Of a stretch of DNA of 64,000 nt, positions 43,995 to 52,485 are shown in pieces. Position 1 is the first letter of the stretch. Every line of letters begins with the position of its first letter. Where the stretch lies: contig NZ_CP107970.1 in assembly GCF_036090055.1 (NCBI RefSeq), forward strand, positions 3,536,501 to 3,600,500. The letters run 5' to 3'. The translations under genes were made by a program, and so were the position numbers. Below the pieces are notes generated by a model that saw only the letters and a program-made list of their open reading frames with translations, had not been told where the DNA came from and did not search any database. The DNA is from Nocardioides sp. NBC_00368 (GTDB lineage Bacteria > Actinomycetota > Actinomycetes > Propionibacteriales > Nocardioidaceae).

Positions 43995-45038
43995 ATGTAC
44001 ACGAAAGACGGCGAGTCCTACTTCATCGTCGACGCCCACGTCGCGCTCTGGGACGCCCGCCCGGAGAACCAGCGCAACATCCACGGCAAGCAGTTCATCG
44101 ACTGCTTCTACGACTACCACCGCAACCTCTCCCCCGAGTCGGAGCAGTGGCCCTACGAGGACTATCTCTACCAGGGCGGCGAGCGACTGATGCACGACCT
44201 GTTCGAGGTCGGCTACGTCGATCACGCGATCTTCCAGCCGGCTCACCTGGGCGAGTTCTACAACAACGGCTTCGGCCAGACCGAGGAGGCCTCGGCGCTG
44301 GCCGCGAAGCACCCCGACCAGCTGACGTACAACCACCACTTCGACCCGCGCAACGGCGAGGCCGGGCTCGAGCAGCTCCACGCGGACGCCGAGCGGTTCG
44401 GGCTCCAGGGCGTGAAGCTCTACACCGCCGAGTGGCACGGGGAGTCGCGTGGCTGGAAGCTGACCGACCCGTGGGCCTACCGCTACTTCGAGGCCTGCCG
44501 GGAGCTCGGGATCACCAACATCCACATCCACAAGGGTCCGACGATCCGGCCGCTGGACCGCGACGCCTTCGACGTCGCCGACATCGACCACGTCGCCAGC
44601 GACTTCACGGACCTGAACTTCGTCGTCGAGCACGTCGGTCTGCCGCGCCTGGAGGACTTCTGCTGGATCGGCACCCAGGAGCCGAACGTGCACGGCGGGC
44701 TGGCGGTGGCGATGCCGTTCATCCATACCCGGCCGCGCTACTTCGCCCAGATCATCGGGGAGCTCGTCTACTGGATCGGCGAGGACCGGATCCAGTTCTC
44801 ATCCGACTACGCCCTCTGGACGCCCAAGTGGCTGATCGAGCGGTTCGTCGACTTCCAGATCCCGGAGGACATGACCGAGTACGCCCCGCTCACCGTGGCG
44901 CAGAAGAAGAAGATCCTCGGCCTCAACGCGGCGAAGATGTACGACCTCGATGTCCCCGCCGAGCTGCGCCTGCCCCCGGCCGACGAGACCGCCACCGGTC
45001 CCCGTGAGCCCGAGCGCGCCGACCTCGCGGCGGTGTGA
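43995..45038 (+). CDS. Amidohydrolase-2 family protein of the propane-monooxygenase-cluster type
   Basis: A 347-residue TIM-barrel amidohydrolase. The N-terminal YFIVDAHVALWDARPEN has VDAHVALW in place of the usual HxH, which weakens the metal site. The later GVKLYTAEWHGESRGWKL, NIHIHKGPTI, FVVEHVGLPR and SSDYALW segments match, as I recall them, the amidohydrolase beside prmABCD/mimABCD in Rhodococcus and Mycobacterium. Its reaction there is not established. GGAGGA precedes the ATG. It is the first gene of a five-gene operon with an intergenic gap of one base to the next. Confidence 0.88.
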   Translation: MYTKDGESYFIVDAHVALWDARPENQRNIHGKQFIDCFYDYHRNLSPESEQWPYEDYLYQGGERLMHDLFEVGYVDHAIFQPAHLGEFYNNGFGQTEEASALAAKHPDQLTYNHHFDPRNGEAGLEQLHADAERFGLQGVKLYTAEWHGESRGWKLTDPWAYRYFEACRELGITNIHIHKGPTIRPLDRDAFDVADIDHVASDFTDLNFVVEHVGLPRLEDFCWIGTQEPNVHGGLAVAMPFIHTRPRYFAQIIGELVYWIGEDRIQFSSDYALWTPKWLIERFVDFQIPEDMTEYAPLTVAQKKKILGLNAAKMYDLDVPAELRLPPADETATGPREPERADLAAV

Positions 45039-45039
45039 C

Positions 45040-45804
45040 ATGGCCTTGCTGACCTGCGAGAACACCCGCGAGACCCAGGCGTACGCAGCGCTCGGCTCGG
45101 TCGTCGACCCCGAGCTCGACGAGCCCATCACCGATCTCGGCTTCGTCCGCTCGCTCACCGTCACCTCGACCGGATCCGCGACCGGCTCGATCGAGGTCCA
45201 CCTGCGACTGCCGACGTCGTTCTGCTCGCCCAACTTCGCCTACCTGATGGCGAGCGACGCCAAGGACGCGCTGACCGCGCTGCCGTGGACCGACGACGTG
45301 GTCGTCGAGCTCGACGACCACCACGACTCCGACCTCATCAACGCCGGCCTGGCGGCCGATGCCGGCTACCTCGGAACGTTCCGCCACGAGGCCGAGACGT
45401 CGCTGGACGAGCTGCGGACGACGTTCCACCGCAAGGCCCACACGGCCGCGCTCGAGCGCTGCCTGACCCGGCTGCTGAGGGGGCAGCCGGACCTGGCCGA
45501 GGCCGCCGTGGGCGAGGTCCGGCTCGGGGACCTGCCCGACGACGAGTTCACCGCCGCACTCCTGCGGCGCCGGGCGGCCCTCGGGCTGCCCGACCTGCCG
45601 GAGGCGTACGTCCTGGTCGACCACGCCGGGGAGCGACCCGGCGACGTACCCCTGGCGTTGCGGAGGGCGCGTTCGACCCGGATCTCGATCGACGGCAACG
45701 CCCATTTCTGCCGGGGGCTGCTGGCGACGCGCTACGGCGACGAGGTCACCTCGCCCGCCTTCGTTCCCTTGACCGACCTTCACCGAGAGGAAGCTTCATC
45801 ATGA
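45040..45804 (+). CDS. DUF59 (MIP18/SufT-like) iron-sulfur assembly-type protein with C-terminal extension
   Basis: A 254-residue protein. The first 90 residues have the DUF59 pattern VVDPELDEPITDLGFV and LPTSFCSPNFAYLMASD, including a conserved Cys used in metal-cluster delivery. About 160 further residues of unknown fold follow, rich in His/Asp/Arg. DUF59 proteins occur beside binuclear-iron monooxygenases, where they may help metal insertion. It is translationally coupled: one base after the amidohydrolase stop, and a 4-base ATGA overlap with the dehydrogenase. Confidence 0.82.
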   Translation: MALLTCENTRETQAYAALGSVVDPELDEPITDLGFVRSLTVTSTGSATGSIEVHLRLPTSFCSPNFAYLMASDAKDALTALPWTDDVVVELDDHHDSDLINAGLAADAGYLGTFRHEAETSLDELRTTFHRKAHTAALERCLTRLLRGQPDLAEAAVGEVRLGDLPDDEFTAALLRRRAALGLPDLPEAYVLVDHAGERPGDVPLALRRARSTRISIDGNAHFCRGLLATRYGDEVTSPAFVPLTDLHREEASS

Positions 45805-46841
45805 GCACCATGCGAGCCGTCCAGGTGGTCGGCTACCACCAGCCCCTGGCCATGGCCGAGGTCCCGGTCCCCGAGCCGACCGGTCCGTTCGACGTCATCG
45901 TCAGGATCGGCGGCGCCGGCGTCTGCCGCACCGACCTGCACATCCTCGAAGGGCAGTGGGAGGAGAAGTCCGGGGTCACGCTGCCCTACACGATCGGCCA
46001 CGAGAACGCCGGCTGGGTGCATGCGGTGGGCGATGCCGTCACCAACGTCGCCGAGGGCGACAAGGTGATCCTGCACCCGCTGATCACCTGCGGACTGTGC
46101 CGCGCCTGCCGATCGGGCGACGACGTGCACTGCGAGCTGAACCAGTTCCCCGGCATCGACACCAACGGCGGCTACGCGGAGTACCTGAAGACCTCGGCCC
46201 GCTCGGTGGTGAAGATCGACGACTCCCTGGAGCCGGCCGACGTCGCCGCCCTGGCCGACGCCGGGCTCACCGCCTACCACGCGGCCGCCAAGGCCGCCCG
46301 CCGGCTGACCCCGCGCGACCGGTGCGTGATCATCGGTGCCGGCGGGCTCGGCCACATCGGCATCCAGGTCCTCAAGGCGCTCAGCCCGGCCGAGCTGATC
46401 GTGGTCGACCGCAACCCGGAGGCGGTGAAGCTGGCCCTGTCGATCGGTGCCGATCACGGCGTCGTCGCCGACGGCACGCAGGTCGACCAGGTGCTGGAGC
46501 TGACGTCGGGCGCGGGCGCGGAGGTGCTCGTCGACTTCGTCGGCGAGGGCGGCGCGACCGCGGAAGGGGTCCAGATGCTCCGCCGCGCGGGCGACTACCA
46601 CGTGGTCGGCTACGGCGAGAACATCGACGTCCCGACCATCGACATCATCTCGACGGAGATCAACTTCGTCGGCAACCTGGTCGGCTCCTACAACGACCTG
46701 TGCGACCTGATGGCGCTCGCCGCCCGCGGCGCGGTCACCCTGCATACCCAGAAGTACGCGCTCGACGACTTCCAGACCGCGATCTCCGACCTCGACGACG
46801 GCAGGGTCCGCGGCCGCGCGATCCTGGTCCCTGAGAGGTGA
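45801..46841 (+). CDS. Zinc-dependent NAD(P) alcohol dehydrogenase (prm/mim-cluster type)
   Basis: A 346-residue medium-chain dehydrogenase. Catalytic zinc ligands are in GVCRTDLH and GHENAGWVH. The structural-zinc lobe ITCGLCRACRSGDDVHC supplies four Cys, and the Rossmann motif is IGAGGLGHIG. The sequence is very like the alcohol dehydrogenase encoded downstream of propane monooxygenase genes, which oxidises 2-propanol or 1-propanol. Without a monooxygenase nearby, the physiological alcohol is uncertain. Confidence 0.92.
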   Translation: MSTMRAVQVVGYHQPLAMAEVPVPEPTGPFDVIVRIGGAGVCRTDLHILEGQWEEKSGVTLPYTIGHENAGWVHAVGDAVTNVAEGDKVILHPLITCGLCRACRSGDDVHCELNQFPGIDTNGGYAEYLKTSARSVVKIDDSLEPADVAALADAGLTAYHAAAKAARRLTPRDRCVIIGAGGLGHIGIQVLKALSPAELIVVDRNPEAVKLALSIGADHGVVADGTQVDQVLELTSGAGAEVLVDFVGEGGATAEGVQMLRRAGDYHVVGYGENIDVPTIDIISTEINFVGNLVGSYNDLCDLMALAARGAVTLHTQKYALDDFQTAISDLDDGRVRGRAILVPER

Positions 46842-46845
46842 CGAC

Positions 46846-47334
46846 ATGAAGAACCTCATCGGGATCGGCATCTCGGTCGGAGCGCTCGCCGGCATCTGGA
46901 CCCAGGTCAGCATCGAGCTCGCGCTCATCACCTGGGTCGGGTTCGTCGCCTGGGCCTGCTACTTCGCGGCGGGAGGTGGACGCGAGGGCTTCCGGAAAGG
47001 CCTCGCGGCCAACCTGGCCGGCGCGCTGTGGGGATACCTCGCGAGCCTGGTCCTGACCTACGCCACGTTCACCGGTGCGGTGGCCCTGGTCGTCACGGTC
47101 GTCGCGTTCATCCTGTGCCTGCAGGCGGCGGTGGACCTGCTGTCCTTCATCCCCGGGGCCTTCGCCGGCACCGCGGTGTTCTTCGGCACCTCGTTCGACC
47201 TCGGCGGCACACTCATCGCGCTCGTGGTCGGTGCCTTGCTCGGCTGGCTCTCCGACATCGCCGGCCGGCAGATCCAGGCAACGGTCGAACGAGCCGGTCA
47301 ACCGATCCCCTCGACACCCAGGAGAGCCCGATGA
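46846..47334 (+). CDS. DUF1097 family membrane protein
   Basis: A 162-residue protein with about five membrane helices and the family-like opening MKNLIGIGISVGALAGIWTQ. A Gly/Ala-rich core and a short cytoplasmic tail follow. The family has no assigned biochemical role; a channel or permease for a small molecule is conceivable. It starts four bases after the dehydrogenase stop and overlaps the next gene by four bases. Confidence 0.8.
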   Translation: MKNLIGIGISVGALAGIWTQVSIELALITWVGFVAWACYFAAGGGREGFRKGLAANLAGALWGYLASLVLTYATFTGAVALVVTVVAFILCLQAAVDLLSFIPGAFAGTAVFFGTSFDLGGTLIALVVGALLGWLSDIAGRQIQATVERAGQPIPSTPRRAR

Positions 47335-47657
47335 TCTTCATCGCCGCCCGCTTCCGCATCAAGCCGGAGTACGCCGACGACTGGCCGGCCATCTCCGGCC
47401 CGTTCACCGAGGCCACCCGGGCCGAACCCGGCAACCTCTGGTTCGACTGGGCCCGCAGCCTGGACGACCCCGACGAGTACTTCCTGCTCGAGGCCTTCGT
47501 CGATGACGAGGCCGGGGCCGCCCACGTCACCTCGGCCCACTTCAAGCACGCCCAGGAGGAGCTGCCGCGCCATCTCGCCGAGACGCCGCGGATCGTCAAC
47601 ACCAACGTGCACGGTCAGGAGTGGTCCGAGCTCGGCGAGCTCGCGGTCACCGCCTGA
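47331..47657 (+). CDS. Antibiotic-biosynthesis-monooxygenase (ABM) domain protein, putative quinol monooxygenase
   Basis: A 108-residue ferredoxin-like ABM domain: MIFIAARFRIKPEYADDW, EPGNLWFDWARSLDDPDEYFLLEAF and HVTSAHFKHAQEELPRHL match the YgiN-type pattern. Such small cofactor-free proteins oxidise quinols or act as heme/aldehyde-handling enzymes. It is the last gene of the operon: ATGA overlap with the DUF1097 gene and a perfect terminator ten bases after the stop. Its role with the dehydrogenase is unknown. Confidence 0.85.
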   Translation: MIFIAARFRIKPEYADDWPAISGPFTEATRAEPGNLWFDWARSLDDPDEYFLLEAFVDDEAGAAHVTSAHFKHAQEELPRHLAETPRIVNTNVHGQEWSELGELAVTA

Positions 47658-47666
47658 CGACCGACA

Positions 47667-47706
47667 GGGCCCGCTTGACCTGGGGTTTTCCAGGTCAAGC
47701 GGGCCC
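47667..47706. terminator. Terminator after the amidohydrolase-ADH operon
   Basis: A perfect 17-base stem (47667-47683 with 47690-47706) with loop ggtttt. The convergent membrane-protein gene ends ten bases further on, so it serves both strands. Confidence 0.85.
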
Positions 47707-47715
47707 GTCTGCGCG

Positions 47716-48726
47716 CTAGCGGCGCCCGACACGGCGCCCCAGATAGGCGAGGCAGGCGACAGCCAGTGCCACACCCCACACCGGCCACAGCATCTCGGGA
47801 GCCCAGGCCGCCCAGTCCGAGGTGGCTCCGGGGACGGCCCAGAGGTCACCGGCGAACACCATCCGCCAGAAGGACAACCCGGCGGAGGTGACCGCGGCGG
47901 CGACCAGGATCCCGGGCACCAGCGCCATCGCCACCGGCACCGGACGGCCACCGAACCGCGGCACCCACGCCCAGAAGACCTCGCCCCAGCGGGCGATCAG
48001 ACCCCAGGTCAGCACGGCCCCGACGACCGCGAAGAGCGCCAGTCCGAGGCCGGCCCATCTCGCCGAGCCCAGCTCGTCGAGCATCTCCTGCCTGATCCCG
48101 AACGGCACGCCCACCGCCCAGGCGATCCGGGTGACGGCGTAGAGAAGGGGTACGACGACCGCGACCGTGACGGCGGGGCGCCCCCAGCGCGCCCAGCGGG
48201 CCCAGCCGATCCGACCCTCCGGGGCGGCTCGCTCGAGCAGGCCGATACCGGCGACCACGCTCGCGATCCCACCGACCGCGTGGGCGAGCGCGGTGCCCGA
48301 ATCGAGGAAGATCGCCCAGTTCAGGTGGCCGGCGGCCGGGCCGATGCCGACCAGCGCGAGCAGTGTCTGCGGCAGATAGCCGAGGAACGAGAGCGCGCGG
48401 ACGTCGGAGACGACCAGCGCCACCACGAGCCCCACCCCGACCAGCAGCCAGCCGGCCCGTCGGTGCGCGAGGCGTTCCCGGCCGACGGCTCCCGCGACTC
48501 CGGCGACCAGCACGAGGAACGCGGCGACGGTCACCACCCAGGACATCTGCGTGCCGCTGAGTCCGCCCAGCGGCGAGGCGGCCTCGGGCGCCCACGGGTC
48601 GGATGTCCGGCCGACGAGCGCGAGCCCGGACAGGGCACCGAAGGCGAGGGCCCAGGCACCGGCCACCCAGGGCGCCGCGCGCCGCACGGACGATCGGGGC
48701 TGCGTACGTTCAGTCGTGGTGGTCAC
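47716..48726 (-). CDS. Hypothetical polytopic membrane protein
   Basis: A 336-residue protein with about eight to nine hydrophobic helices joined by short loops. Examples are TQMSWVVTVAAFLVLVAGVAG and HLNWAIFLDSGTALAHAVGG. I recognise no named family, although hypothetical proteins of this size and helix pattern are frequent next to DUF2867 genes and two-component systems in Nocardioides relatives (recollection, not checked). The GTG start overlaps the DUF2867 gene stop by four bases. Confidence 0.7.
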   Translation of the reverse strand: MTTTTERTQPRSSVRRAAPWVAGAWALAFGALSGLALVGRTSDPWAPEAASPLGGLSGTQMSWVVTVAAFLVLVAGVAGAVGRERLAHRRAGWLLVGVGLVVALVVSDVRALSFLGYLPQTLLALVGIGPAAGHLNWAIFLDSGTALAHAVGGIASVVAGIGLLERAAPEGRIGWARWARWGRPAVTVAVVVPLLYAVTRIAWAVGVPFGIRQEMLDELGSARWAGLGLALFAVVGAVLTWGLIARWGEVFWAWVPRFGGRPVPVAMALVPGILVAAAVTSAGLSFWRMVFAGDLWAVPGATSDWAAWAPEMLWPVWGVALAVACLAYLGRRVGRR

Positions 48727-49334
48727 CTGCCCACCTCCTGAGCAGCTTCCCAGCGGCGGCCGACCGTGCGCAGCAGCGCCGGGTAGACGACGAGGTAGCG
48801 GAACGGCTTGATGAAGGCCATGTATGCCTCCCCGAACAGCCCGTTCGGCCGCACCAGCACGCTCAGCTGCGCGCTGAAGCCGTCGGGCGCGCCATCGTCC
48901 TCGACCCAGCCGAGGTGCAGGACGCCGTGCATCGTGCGATTGGCGATCTCCGCGGCGTACTCCCGATCCGTCAGGTAGAGCGGATGGAACGGGCTGTCGT
49001 CGCGCTCGGGCGCGGGTAGGTCGCGGAGGTCGTCGGGCAGCCGGTCGCCCAGCGAGGCGACGCGGCGCCCCAGCCCGTGCTCGTCCTGCTCGGTGCCGAG
49101 CATCCGGCCGAGGGCCCAGCGGACCGCGAAGAGGAAGCGGTACGCCGCGGGGAAGTCACGGTCGTCACCACTCATCGTCGACTCGACGAAGCGCGGGAAG
49201 TCGTCGGCGCCGCCCTGGACGGGCAGGGCCCAGACGTCCTCGAGCTCGAAGTCCTCGGTGATCTGGTGGATCCGCCAGGGTCGACTGGAGTAGACGCCCG
49301 ACGGAAGTGGTCTCGTGGGTGCTGGTGTGGTCAT
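48723..49334 (-). CDS. DUF2867 family protein
   Basis: A 203-residue protein with the DUF2867 pattern: FLFAVRWALGRMLG, PFHPLYLTDREYAAEIANRT followed by MHGVLHLGWVEDDG, and LSVLVRPNGLFGEAYMAFIKPF followed by RYLVVYPAL. The family is of unknown activity with an SRPBCC-like appearance. It lies downstream of the two-component system on the same strand with a 75-base gap, and is coupled to the membrane protein. It may be a target of that system, but no operator is evident. Confidence 0.85.
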   Translation of the reverse strand: MTTPAPTRPLPSGVYSSRPWRIHQITEDFELEDVWALPVQGGADDFPRFVESTMSGDDRDFPAAYRFLFAVRWALGRMLGTEQDEHGLGRRVASLGDRLPDDLRDLPAPERDDSPFHPLYLTDREYAAEIANRTMHGVLHLGWVEDDGAPDGFSAQLSVLVRPNGLFGEAYMAFIKPFRYLVVYPALLRTVGRRWEAAQEVGR

Positions 49335-49409
49335 GCCTCCACACTGGTCGGCCCGAGCCGGCGGTGCGTCGCCCTCAGGTCGCGGACGTCTCCACCTCTG
49401 GGATGAGAC

Positions 49410-50087
49410 TCAGCTCCGGGGTCCGACCAACCCGGTCTCGTACGCCAGCACGACCGCCTGCACCCGATCGCGCAGGCCGAGCTTGGCGAGCACATGGCCG
49501 ACGTGCGTCTTCACCGTCGCCTCGGAGAGGTGGACGCGGCGGGCGATCTCGGCGTTGCTGTCACCGGTGGCGAGCTCGAGCAGCATGTCGAGCTCGCGGG
49601 GTGTGAGCGTCTCCCGGATCTCGGCGGCTTTCCCGTTGTCCGGGGTTGGTGCGGTCGCCACGTGCTCGAGCAGACGACGCGTCGTCGACGGCGCGACCAC
49701 CGCGTGACCTGCATGGACGGTGCGGATCGCGGTCACGATCTCCTCGGCCCGGGCGTCCTTGAGCAGGAACCCGCTGGCGCCGGCGCGGATTGCCGGGAAC
49801 GCGTAGTCGTCGAGGTCGAACGTGGTCAGTGCGACCACCCTCGTCGCCGGCTGCTCGCCGGTGATCGCGGCCGTCGCCTGGATCCCGTCGAGGCGCGGCA
49901 TCCGCAGGTCCATGAGGACGACGTCGACCCGCTTCGTACGCACCAGGGCGAGCGCCTCGTGACCGTCGGCCGCCTCCCCGGCGAGCTCCAGGTCGGGCTG
50001 GCTCTCCACCATCATCCGGAGGGCCGAGCGCATCAGCTCCTGATCGTCGACGATCGCGACCCGGATGGGGGCCTCTTGCTCGGTCAT
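49410..50087 (-). CDS. NarL/FixJ-family response regulator
   Basis: A 225-residue regulator. The receiver domain has acidic residues in IVDDQELM, phospho-acceptor Asp60 in VVLMDLRMP, a conserved Thr in VVALTTFD and Lys in GFLLKDA. The C-terminal LuxR helix-turn-helix is LTPRELDMLLELATGDSNAE. The start overlaps the kinase stop by four bases. The stimulus is unknown. Confidence 0.95.
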   Translation of the reverse strand: MTEQEAPIRVAIVDDQELMRSALRMMVESQPDLELAGEAADGHEALALVRTKRVDVVLMDLRMPRLDGIQATAAITGEQPATRVVALTTFDLDDYAFPAIRAGASGFLLKDARAEEIVTAIRTVHAGHAVVAPSTTRRLLEHVATAPTPDNGKAAEIRETLTPRELDMLLELATGDSNAEIARRVHLSEATVKTHVGHVLAKLGLRDRVQAVVLAYETGLVGPRS

Positions 50088-51274
50088 AGCGGCATCATCG
50101 CGCGGACACGCCAGCCTTCCTCGCTCGGCCCGGCCTCGAGCGTGCCGCCCACCGCGGACACCCGTTCGCGCATGCCGCTCAGCCCACGGCCGGGCGGTCG
50201 TCGGATCCCCACGCCATCGTCGCTGACCTCGATCCGGAGCTGGCGCCCGGCGCGGGTCACCGACACGGTCGCGACCGCTCCCGGTCCCGCGTGGCGGGTG
50301 ACGTTGGTGAGCGCTTCCTGGACGACGCGGTAGGCGGTCAGCCCCACGGCCGGCGCGACCTGACCGAGATCATCGGCGTCGAGGTGGACCGTCAGACCGG
50401 CCTCGCGCATCCGCTCGACGAGGTCGCCGACATCGTCCAGCCCGGGTTGCGGCTCGGTCGAGGCGATGTATCGAGCTTGTCGAGATGACTCGCCGCCGAG
50501 CACACCGAGCAGCCCGCGCATCTCGTCGAGCGCCTCCCGACCCGTGGTCGCGATGGTGTCGAGGATCCCGGAGGCCCGCTCGGGCTGCTGCCCGACGACC
50601 ATCCGGCCGGCCTCGGCGTGGCTGACCACGACCGCCAGCGAGTGCGCGACCACGTCGTGCATCTCGCGCGCGATGCGCTGGCGCTCCTCCGCGGCGGCTC
50701 GGTCGGCGAGCTGGTCGATCCAGGCGGCCCGAGTGGCTCGGAACCGGCCGAGCGCCCATGCCGCCACCGTCGCACCCAGCGTCGCGGTGGCCACCATCAG
50801 CCACCACGTCCACCCTTCCAGGCCGGTGCCCTCGAACCCCGACAGGCGTACGACGGTGACCAGGCACCCCACCAGCCCGATGCCGAGGGCCACCCCTGGC
50901 CAGGGCCGTCGATCTTCCGCGCTCACCGCGTAGAGCAGCACGAAGAAGCACAGGCTGCTCGGCAGCAGCACCGGCCCGTAGTCGCTGCCTGCTGCCTCGG
51001 CCGTGGGCCCGCTCAGATCCGGAGCGGCGACGAGCACCAGCTCGGCCAGGGCCCCGACGGCGAAGGACACCAGCGGCCGGCGTCGGGCGGTGGCCACGGC
51101 GCTGTGCAGGACGACCAGGGCGGCGACGAGCGCGATCTCCCAGCCTCTGGCGACCTCACCCTCGACCACCGACGTCCAGCCGACCGGCAGCAGCACCAGC
51201 GCGAGCGCCCCGGCCAACGCGACCTGTCCGACGTCCCCGAGCCAGCGGGGTCCGGGAGCGGCTGCCACGGTCAT
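50084..51274 (-). CDS. NarL-type sensor histidine kinase
   Basis: A 396-residue kinase with five or so N-terminal membrane helices, then the HisKA_3 dimerisation helix with the phospho-accepting His in REMHDVVAHSLAVVVSHAE. A HATPase domain follows (N-box ALTNVTRHAGPG, G1 VSDDGVGI, G2 GRGLSGMRERV). There is no extracellular sensor loop, so a membrane-linked stimulus is likely. The stretch SSRQARYIAST between the H-box and the ATPase domain is encoded by a repeat-like insertion at 50460-50490 that keeps the frame. Confidence 0.93.
   Translation of the reverse strand: MTVAAAPGPRWLGDVGQVALAGALALVLLPVGWTSVVEGEVARGWEIALVAALVVLHSAVATARRRPLVSFAVGALAELVLVAAPDLSGPTAEAAGSDYGPVLLPSSLCFFVLLYAVSAEDRRPWPGVALGIGLVGCLVTVVRLSGFEGTGLEGWTWWLMVATATLGATVAAWALGRFRATRAAWIDQLADRAAAEERQRIAREMHDVVAHSLAVVVSHAEAGRMVVGQQPERASGILDTIATTGREALDEMRGLLGVLGGESSRQARYIASTEPQPGLDDVGDLVERMREAGLTVHLDADDLGQVAPAVGLTAYRVVQEALTNVTRHAGPGAVATVSVTRAGRQLRIEVSDDGVGIRRPPGRGLSGMRERVSAVGGTLEAGPSEEGWRVRAMMPL
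50460..50490. repeat. Possible dispersed palindromic repeat inserted in frame in the kinase gene
   Basis: On the coding strand ctcgacaagctcgataca, flanked by short inverted pieces, resembles the ctcgacaagctcga elements scattered between genes in many high-GC actinobacteria. Here it lies inside a reading frame and adds about ten residues to a loop. Only one copy is visible in the window, so its status as a repeat rests on recollection. Confidence 0.3.
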
Positions 51275-51366
51275 GCGCTCACCCTAGGACGAGGTCGTCG
51301 TGGCAGCCATGGAAATCAGCAGGCGGCGCAGCCGAGTCGATGTGCAGGTCGTCGTGCGTTCCGTGA

Positions 51367-52485
51367 CTAGGCAGTTCGCATCCGCGCGCGCAGCCCCGGC
51401 AGCTGCTCGAGGGCATTTGTCCGCAGGACTCGCGGCAGCTCAGCCGGACCGAAGCTCTCGGCGAGCTGCGGTGCCGGGTCCCCCGGAACGACGAACACCG
51501 GTCCGGAGAACGGCCAGTCCGTCGCGAACATGATGTGGGAGACCGAGGTGACCTCACGCACAGACATCATCGCCGAGGGCACCGGAGACAGCGCGGTGTC
51601 GTAGTACAGCCGCCCGAAGTCGAGGTTCTGCTCGTCGAAGCGCCTCAGGTCGAGGTTCTGGGCGACCGCGGTGGTCACCTGCAGCAGCGACGTACGGCAG
51701 GCCAGGTACGGAAGCGTGCCACCGGCATGAGCCAGCAGCCAGCGCACCCGCGGGTATCGGGTGAAGACCTGGTGGTAGCTCATGTTGACTGCAGCCCGAG
51801 TCGTGTCGAAGGGGAACTCGTAGAGGAAGGTCGGCAGACCCAGATCCGGATAGGCGGCCGGGGTCACGGGATGTACGAACACGAAGGCGCCGAGGCCGTT
51901 CAGGGTCGCCATCAGCGGCTCGAGCCGCGGGTCACCGAGGTAGACGCCGTCGTAGTGGCTGAAGACGCCGATGCCGTCGAGCTCCAGGGTCCTGATGGCA
52001 CGAACAGCCTCGGCACAGGCGTTCGCGACGTCGACCGGGTCGTCCGGGTCCCCCAGCGGAAGTACGGCGAAACCACCGAATCGGTTGGCCAGCAACGGGT
52101 CTGCCGTGGTCACGAGGGTCTCACGGGTCCAGTCGTTGATCCGCTCGGCCATCTCCTTCCGTTCCACTGCGGTGTCCAGATAGGTGACTCCCGGCTCGGA
52201 GATGGAGACGACCTGGGCGGCGATCCCGTAGTCGTTCATGAACTTCACCGCCGCCGGCGGCGTCCACACGGGGATCGGGATGCCGCCGGCCGTGACGATC
52301 CCGTGCTGGGCGAGGGACTGCCGGTAGAAGTCGGGGATGTGGTGGCAGTGCACGTCGATACGCGACGGAGTGGCGCCCCGCGGGCTCGTCGTGGCCGCGT
52401 CGGCACCACGGGTGACAAGGGCGCCCGCCGCCAAGCCGGCCCCGCCGCCGAGCAGGGCTCGACGACCGAAGGCGGGTGTACTCAT
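51367..52485 (-). CDS. Exported (Tat-signal) amidohydrolase, ACMSD-like
   Basis: A 372-residue amidohydrolase-2 protein. The N-terminus STPAFGRRALLGGGAGLAAG carries a twin-arginine-type signal, so a folded metalloenzyme may be exported. The metal site HxH is in RIDVHCHHIPDFY, with later His in FVHPVTPAAYP and LLAHAGGTLPYL and Asp in MFATDWPFSG. The nearest recognised activity is decarboxylation of muconate semialdehyde-type acids (ACMSD family). It overlaps the preceding paralogue by four bases and is the last gene of the meta-cleavage operon. Confidence 0.85.
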   Translation of the reverse strand: MSTPAFGRRALLGGGAGLAAGALVTRGADAATTSPRGATPSRIDVHCHHIPDFYRQSLAQHGIVTAGGIPIPVWTPPAAVKFMNDYGIAAQVVSISEPGVTYLDTAVERKEMAERINDWTRETLVTTADPLLANRFGGFAVLPLGDPDDPVDVANACAEAVRAIRTLELDGIGVFSHYDGVYLGDPRLEPLMATLNGLGAFVFVHPVTPAAYPDLGLPTFLYEFPFDTTRAAVNMSYHQVFTRYPRVRWLLAHAGGTLPYLACRTSLLQVTTAVAQNLDLRRFDEQNLDFGRLYYDTALSPVPSAMMSVREVTSVSHIMFATDWPFSGPVFVVPGDPAPQLAESFGPAELPRVLRTNALEQLPGLRARMRTA

